Part shown: one piece after another, positions 59,089 through 64,000 of the stretch
Position numbering within the stretch: the stretch's first letter is position 1
Layout of the letters: the number at the start of each line of letters is the position of its first letter
Made by a program: the position numbers and the translations under genes
The notes under the pieces: model-generated
What the model saw: the letters and a program-made list of their open reading frames with translations, nothing else
Databases searched by the model: none
Told to the model about the DNA's origin: nothing
DNA from: Gracilaria domingensis
Lineage: Eukaryota > Rhodophyta > Florideophyceae > Gracilariales > Gracilariaceae
Assembly (NCBI GenBank): GCA_022539475.1
Contig: VCMS01000010.1
Coordinates: 1-64,000 of the forward strand
Direction of reading: 5' to 3'
DNA: 64,000 nucleotides

Positions 59089-60180
59089 TGTGAGACTGAA
59101 CTTGCGAAAGATCCGAACAACAGTTGTGTACCTGGGGAACAACGAAGAGAGGTGATGATACCGATGCGACCTAAATAGATAAGCAGATGAGAAAAAGAGT
59201 AGTAAGATGCCACGAGGACAATAGCCAACCACAAATCAACATAATGAGATATTGGGACCGAACATCATGGCATTATATGGAACACGAATATAACCTACGA
59301 AACTGGTTCAGGACCTAACGACATATCATCACTGACCAACCACCGACCTACATAACGAAGAGCCGTGCGCTGACATTATTACATGTTATGGATGGTGAGC
59401 AGCACTAGGGTATTTAGGACTAGACGGTGAGCAAGTTACAACTTAGGGTATACGAACCACAAGAATTGTAGATATAAACCGAGTTCGAGGCTTCGCAGCC
59501 AACCTAACTCGGGCAGACCACTTCCCCCCTCGACGACCCCCCCCATCCTTGCGTCTCTCGCCTTTCTTCCTCCTTTTCCGTCGTCACCAACCTTCTTTTC
59601 TTTGGCACTCCCAGCTTCCCTCAGCGCAGTCTGCGCCTCCCTGCCACCAACCTTTCCTCCTACATTTCCTTATTCCCGGTGGCCCGGTCTCCCGTCGTCC
59701 CTTACACAGTCGCCTTGTGCTGGCCTCCATTGGGCTCGTTCGCACATTGCGATCATATCTACATCCCCGTTCCCCCGAACGGACGTGGGCAGTAGTACGC
59801 ATTGCACGAGTTCTCTTCCTGTCGTCACCTTGTTTGGTTACTAGGTTTATGATGGTATCGACGACAGGATCGAACGCCTTAGCCCTGCCCATTCTACTGT
59901 TCCGCCGACAGCCTTGGTGTGTTGGTTGGTTGGCGCTTCATTCTGTCGTTGTGTTGGCATTCGGCATCGAACGCCGAATCACACTCTCGTTTAATTACTC
60001 TCCCCGCTTTCTGTTAGCGGAGAGTTTCTACTATCTTGGGGTTATCTTGTCTGCTCCTGCAGGCATCTGAGCTACGTTACCTTTTCGCCTCTATTGGGCT
60101 GGTACTCTTGAGCATTTATTGTGTCACTCTCCTTGAATTTGTCACCGCCTGCGTCGTTTTTCCCAAAAATGGCGTCTACA

Positions 60181-61603
60181 AGATGTTTTGAAAAAGATAG
60201 TTGAACGTAGCAAGAAAGGCAGCAGACGTGTACGGAGTGGACCCGGTTCTTAAACATTAGAAGTTGCCTACTTTTTATTTGCATTATGAGCCAATTTTTA
60301 ACGAAATATTCAATTCAGTCCGCACGTTTAGGAAGATCACTAAATGGAAATAATTATCCTTTCTCAGATCTTATTTGATATAAACCAGCTGATTTGATTG
60401 CTCGCACTACGGAGGACGATGTTGAAACGAGTAACGGTCCGGTACAGTCTAGATGACCAGTGGTTGCAGACGATCGAAGTCCTATGGAGGATAACTTGAA
60501 AGTAAGTGAAAATAGATTAGCGAATGAATTTGAACCCCATTTTGTTTACTTTTTCTGGGAGCATGAGGAACATACAATTCAATTTCTTTCATGAACTGTT
60601 TTATTTTCCTGCAGCGTGCAAGAATCACATGTAACACTTTTAGTGCTTGATAAGGAAACAGTATTTGAGATTAAAGCCCAACGGTCTCCATCGATGACAG
60701 ATATGAACAGATTTCATGAGAATTGGCTTCTGAAACAGTTCAATTCGTTTGAGACATATCATCCGACAATTCAATGCTTTAAGAAAAGTTCTAAAGCGCT
60801 TTGAAGCTCAAAATCGGATCTGATTTACTGTCTTTGTCGCATTTTGGTGCTTATATGTGTTGAAACACACATACCGCGCACTGGAATACTAGATTTAAAT
60901 AGTGATTCAAGCGTATTTCATGTAGACTTTAAAGCTCCTGATAATGTATAGGCTTGAACGGGATCTATATGCACACACAAAATTGATTAACGGAATAGAA
61001 TATCTTACTATTATAAGTAAATTGCAAAAGAGGTTCCATAAATTGAATGCATACTGTTTTCATATTGCTTTTTGCTCTTTTTATTAATCTAAAGCTCGCA
61101 AAATTTTTTAATGTTCTTAATACAACTTTGTTTGCGTGTGCCTACTATTTTGTTTTTTCCGAAGTTTCCAGTTTGCTGCACTGGGTTATCCAGCGTCTTT
61201 ATGCTATCCATCCTTAAAAATGTCTACTTCAAACTTAAGATGTAAAATGTCTGAAAGATTGAGAGACTTTTTGTTTCTGAGAGTGTGTGAGCTCAGAATA
61301 AAACAATAAATTAATAATATATAATCTCACGTCTCCGCAAAAAATCTTTTTTGCTTTTACAGCTATTTCCCACACTTCCAATGGCAACTTTAAGAAAAGG
61401 ATTCTCGTGCAACATGATCTTAATTGTGTGCAAAAGCATTTCTATATTATTTTTCTTGAATTTGGAATAGGTGTCGATGAAAAACACTAAAATTAGAACA
61501 AATCTAATTCATGAAGAAGAATAAAAGCACTAAGAGTTAAATTAACACATTTGGTTTACTTCAAAGTGTAACATGAGGAGGAGTTTGTGGGGGAGACCGA
61601 AAG
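60181..61603. other. AT-rich region, one weak two-exon candidate
   Basis: A donor AAAGTAAGTGAAAA (about 60497-60510) and an acceptor TTTATTTTCCTGCAG ending at 60615 bound a 116-base intron-like stretch. The frame behind it (about 60617-60804, with LLVLDKETVFEIKAQRSPSM) looks coding, but no upstream frame joins to it without a stop. The rest (60830-61560) is AT-rich and empty, and should contain the 3' end of the minus-strand gene. Confidence 0.35.
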
Positions 61604-62431
61604 TTAGTCCTCTTCAGATTCGGTGTCTGATTCATCCAAAAAAGGCAAGTAGTCATCCAACTGGTCTTGCAGATAGTCAACAGCGTCCTCCTTAACATCG
61701 TCCACGACATTCTCGCTTACGCGACTCGCTTCGTGCACGATGACGTCCTTGACGGCCGATCGCACGTACCTGAGCACATGTCTGCGCACAAAAATCGTGA
61801 TCGTAGGACCGCCCAGGCCCGCCGCCACCCCCACAGCGTTAACAGCAGTGTCCTCCTGCACGCCCCTCCGCGCCGACACAAAACGAGCGGCGAAGCTAAT
61901 GACAGAGACGACTGTAGGCACCGCCACGCTGATGATTGCGGCGGTATCGAAAATGACCTCGATGATGCGGTACGCTCGCATGACGGGGTGCGCCTCCAGC
62001 TTCGACTCCAGCTCTGCCCTCGCGTCCGGCGCCGAGTCGACCAGCGGCGTCTGCTCCGAAACAAACCTCTGCAGCCGGCCGTTACGCACAGCAACAGAGC
62101 GATCCAGGCGATGCAGCCGGTGCTCCAACTGCGCGGCGCTGCGGCGCTTTCGCACGACGCGGTGCACGGCCGCCAGCCGGGCGGCCACGACGCGGCGGCG
62201 CCACTCGCACAGCGCGACGCCGCCCGCGGCGGCCGCCAGCACGGCGGCGCTCAGCGGCAGCGCGAAGTGCAGCGGGAGACGGCGGCGATGCAGCGCGGCT
62301 AGCGCCAGCGCGGCGGCGGCCAGCAGCAGCGCCGAGAGCGCGAGGTACAGCACGTGCACGAAGCGGTGCGCCTGCCGCAGCGCGACGTGCAGCGCGTGGC
62401 GCGACGACGGCGGCAGCGCGGACGCGCTCAT
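61604..62431 (-). CDS. membrane protein with acidic C-terminus, unknown family
   Basis: The 275-residue intact frame starts MSASALPPSSRHALHVALRQ. Two Ala/Leu-rich helices are near residues 25-47 (VLYLALSALLLAAAALALAA) and 54-74 (HFALPLSAAVLAAAAGGVAL). A basic and partly coiled region (WRRRVVAARLAAVHRVVRKR) comes next. A hydrophobic pair follows at about 158-190 (IIEVIFDTAAIISVAVPTVV, SVISFAARFV) and 200-220. The end is strongly acidic (LDDYLPFLDESDTESEED). The third-position GC is very high in the first half and drops after it. No known domain. The upstream GC-rich region is shared with a divergent plus-strand ORF. Confidence 0.6.
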   Translation of the reverse strand: MSASALPPSSRHALHVALRQAHRFVHVLYLALSALLLAAAALALAALHRRRLPLHFALPLSAAVLAAAAGGVALCEWRRRVVAARLAAVHRVVRKRRSAAQLEHRLHRLDRSVAVRNGRLQRFVSEQTPLVDSAPDARAELESKLEAHPVMRAYRIIEVIFDTAAIISVAVPTVVSVISFAARFVSARRGVQEDTAVNAVGVAAGLGGPTITIFVRRHVLRYVRSAVKDVIVHEASRVSENVVDDVKEDAVDYLQDQLDDYLPFLDESDTESEED

Positions 62432-62625
62432 CGCTGCGGGCGTGACGCGGCGGCCGCACGGCGCGGCGGCGGGCGCTGTGCGCCGCGGCGCCGTTTATAG
62501 CTGAGGTTTAAGCTGCAGCCAGGAGCGAGGCGAGCACGTGGGCGGCACGTGACTGTGGCGTGTGGGCGGGCGGAGCCTCATGCGTGGCAGTGCCAGCGCC
62601 ACGCTGGCCACGACAGCGTGCCGCG

Positions 62626-62931
62626 ATGGAGGAGACACGCCTCTTGAGCTCGTCCAGCACTGTGGGTGGTTCCACTCTTCTCAACCTCGCAAAGAAGATA
62701 GACAAAACACTCGCCCGCCGTTCTTCCTGCGATCGAGCGACCAGGAACACGGACAGCGGCCTGAATGGCTCGGCGGTAGCCTTCTATCCTTCCTCTGGCA
62801 CCGCAAGGACTGAAACGCCAACTGGCAACATGAAGTTGGGGTCTGTTGCGAGGGCCCGCCAAGGCCATGTGATCACTATTATACAGCAAATTAATTCTTG
62901 CTTTGAAAAATATTTTAAGCAGTTTGGCTAA
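62626..62931 (+). CDS. small divergent ORF, unrecognised
   Basis: The 101-residue frame from ATG 62626 (MEETRLLSSSSTVGGSTLLN, then LAKKIDKTLARRSSCDRATR) ends at 62929-62931. It has a Ser/Lys-rich first half and a hydrophobic end (HVITIIQQINSCFEKYFKQF). It is 195 bases from the start of the minus-strand membrane gene, so a shared promoter is likely. Frames on the other strand over the same bases are less convincing. Confidence 0.35.
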   Translation: MEETRLLSSSSTVGGSTLLNLAKKIDKTLARRSSCDRATRNTDSGLNGSAVAFYPSSGTARTETPTGNMKLGSVARARQGHVITIIQQINSCFEKYFKQFG

Positions 62932-63414
62932 TCAAACTACAATATACCGTTATATGAACATAAGTAAAAAAAGATTGGGAACATAAAACAACCTTTTTGC
63001 TTTTTGTGTGGACAACATTAGTCTACTATTAAATCTAAAACTTTGTTAGAAAGAAGGGCGTTAATTTCAGATAGAAGAAGCTTTGTGTCCTTTACCTTGA
63101 GAAGTGCGCTTTTCAAAGCGCTGATATTCTAACTTTTGTCCTCGAACGACAACAGTTTTGAGCAAGTTTCGTAAATTCGATTGGTTCATATTGTTTGTTG
63201 CGAGATCGCTTAGAACGACACTTTCAACGTGTTCTTCAGACTGGGCTCTTCAAGAGAATAGATTAGCTAACCTTTTGAATTTCAAAATTTGAAAAGTCAA
63301 AAATTCTAATCGATTGTAAGCGCGTGCCGCCATCTGAGTCTTTTTGCACACCAAAAGAATTCTTGATGGCCTCGCAACTGCCAGCAACGATTTAACGTGC
63401 ATGCAGATTCATCG
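62932..63414. other. AT-rich spacer
   Basis: No gene supported. Near the end, TTTTTGCACACCAAAAGAATTCTTG resembles in part the stretch at 42415-42435 before the first kinase-like gene (split: TTTTTGCACACCAAAAG), so the shared upstream block may begin here. Confidence 0.35.
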
Positions 63415-63618
63415 TGCCTGACAGTCGTGAGTAGCACGACCGTTTAGAGTAGAGCAGTAGCAACGGGTCCCCCACCCGCATTGCGCCCACACCGGTACAA
63501 AAGCCGCGCTTCTCATCCCCCTCAGTAAGCTTTGGGAATCAAACATCATATTCTTGACGCCGAAATCTTGTAGTTCGCCACAGTGGGCAACAGCCATTTA
63601 TCACTGTTGAATTACTTC
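63415..63618 (+). promoter_or_regulatory. upstream block shared with the 42.5 kb kinase-like gene
   Basis: CAGTCGTGAGTAGCACGACCG (63422-63441; shown here as CAGTCGTGAGTAG and CACGACCG), GAGTAGAGCAGTAGCAAC, the box CCGGTACAAAAGCCGCG and GTAGTTCGCCACAGTGGGCAAC precede the ATG, in the same order as at 42478-42720. The repeated motif occurs once here and three times in the other copy. Confidence 0.6.
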
Positions 63619-64000
63619 ATGGATTCGATCTCCCAAATTTATCAAAAGGGCGAGAGGTTTGACCAATATGTTATTGAAAGGCTTATCAGCAGTGAGTACA
63701 TCCAGATGATATATTGTGCTTATGATACCGTGCGGGAGACAAACGTTTTGCTTACCATAGAAAAGCATGACAAGTTCCAAAAAGCGAGTGACTTTTCCAA
63801 AATATTCCGGCAGAAATTTGGCGGTGATGGCCTCCCTATTGTCAAGGTTTTACAAGTTGGCGAGTTCAATGGGTCTCAGTTTGCTGTTCAGGAGTACCAC
63901 GGACCTTTGGCCTCGGAGCTTGTTAAAGATGGGGAAAAAATCACAAGAGAGAAAGCAACGACCATTTGCCTTTTAATTCTGGATGCTGTTAGAAAGATAC
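63619..64000 (+). CDS. kinase-fold protein paralog, cut by window end
   Basis: The frame starts MDSISQIYQKGERFDQYVIE at ATG 63619 and stays open to the window end (127 codons). It follows the 42.7 kb protein closely. IYCAYDTVRETNVLLTIE matches IYCAYDTVREQKVMLSIR. FAVQEYHGPLASELVKDGEK matches FVVQEYHGPLVSELIEDGKI. ITREKATTICLLILDAVRKI matches ITRENATKIALLLLDEMKKL. The place of the VAIK Lys again lacks Lys. The catalytic loop lies beyond the window, so activity cannot be judged. Confidence 0.7.
   Translation, partial: MDSISQIYQKGERFDQYVIERLISSEYIQMIYCAYDTVRETNVLLTIEKHDKFQKASDFSKIFRQKFGGDGLPIVKVLQVGEFNGSQFAVQEYHGPLASELVKDGEKITREKATTICLLILDAVRKI

Larger units (their letters stand above)
57831..60180 (+). 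repeat. 3' LTR of long-LTR gypsy element
   Basis: 2350 bases, TGTGTGGAGGCGG to GGCGTCTACA. From about 58330 to 59540 it is almost identical to the 5' LTR, including both ORFs. Differences concentrate in the tandem repeat and palindrome arrays and in the last 600 bases. It ends just after the gag ATG GCG TCT ACA codons and then turns into unrelated AT-rich DNA. Confidence 0.85.

Overview
The window is nuclear DNA of a eukaryote. It shows LTR retrotransposons of both the Ty1/copia and Ty3/gypsy superfamilies, short GT-AG introns (a 55-base and a 95-base example), intron-poor genes, and long AT-rich, GC-rich or tandemly repeated spacers. A repeat-rich, intron-poor alga, with a red alga such as a Chondrus-like florideophyte as first guess, would fit this style and the fossil of a bacterial-type RNase HII. 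That placement is inference and no marker gene settles it.

Layout. 1-14480: a graveyard of copia elements in both orientations: LTRs, one long gag-pol frame (1937-5986, +), a gag fragment with leader, primer-binding site and LTR (7320-9740, -), a second LTR with leader (9741-11027, +) and a pol frame with 3' LTR (11028-14467, -). Two of these keep a primer-binding site matching the anticodon half of initiator tRNA-Met. 14.5-26 kb: a host region, largely decayed. It holds a Cys/His and Arg-rich protein, a frameshifted PP2C phosphatase, a prolyl-4-hydroxylase-like protein with one intron, a broken MBOAT acyltransferase and a broken RNase HII. 26.3-31 kb: small-molecule enzymes (a HAD phosphatase, a ketopantoate-reductase-like protein, the C-terminal part of ribulose-phosphate 3-epimerase), then hairpin repeats and a purine-rich coiled-coil gene. 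31.3-33.1 kb: 3' end of a chromodomain gypsy element with an extra downstream ORF and its LTR. 33.4-34.6 kb: tandem repeats. 36-40.6 kb: two paralogous membrane-protein genes, one split by a recent 1518-base LTR element that encodes only Gag. 42.5-43.8 kb and 63.4-64 kb: two paralogous kinase-fold proteins with a shared upstream block. 44.25-47.7 kb: older gypsy LTR and chimeric retroelement debris. 48336-60180: an almost complete Ty3/gypsy element with unusually long LTRs of about 2.4 kb. 61.6-62.9 kb: a membrane protein gene and a divergent small ORF.

Most interesting system: the 48-60 kb gypsy family. Each LTR carries a sense ORF and an antisense ORF that overlap tail to tail. A diverged older LTR at 44-46 kb keeps a similar antisense start at the same place. 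The LTR also holds the gag start codon, an array of GC-rich palindromes and two 5' hairpins with compensatory changes. The polyprotein has a duplicated unknown domain between protease and RT, and another unknown domain (with a GHL-x-P core) duplicated after integrase. The second domain also occurs as a free ORF behind the unrelated chromodomain element at 32 kb.
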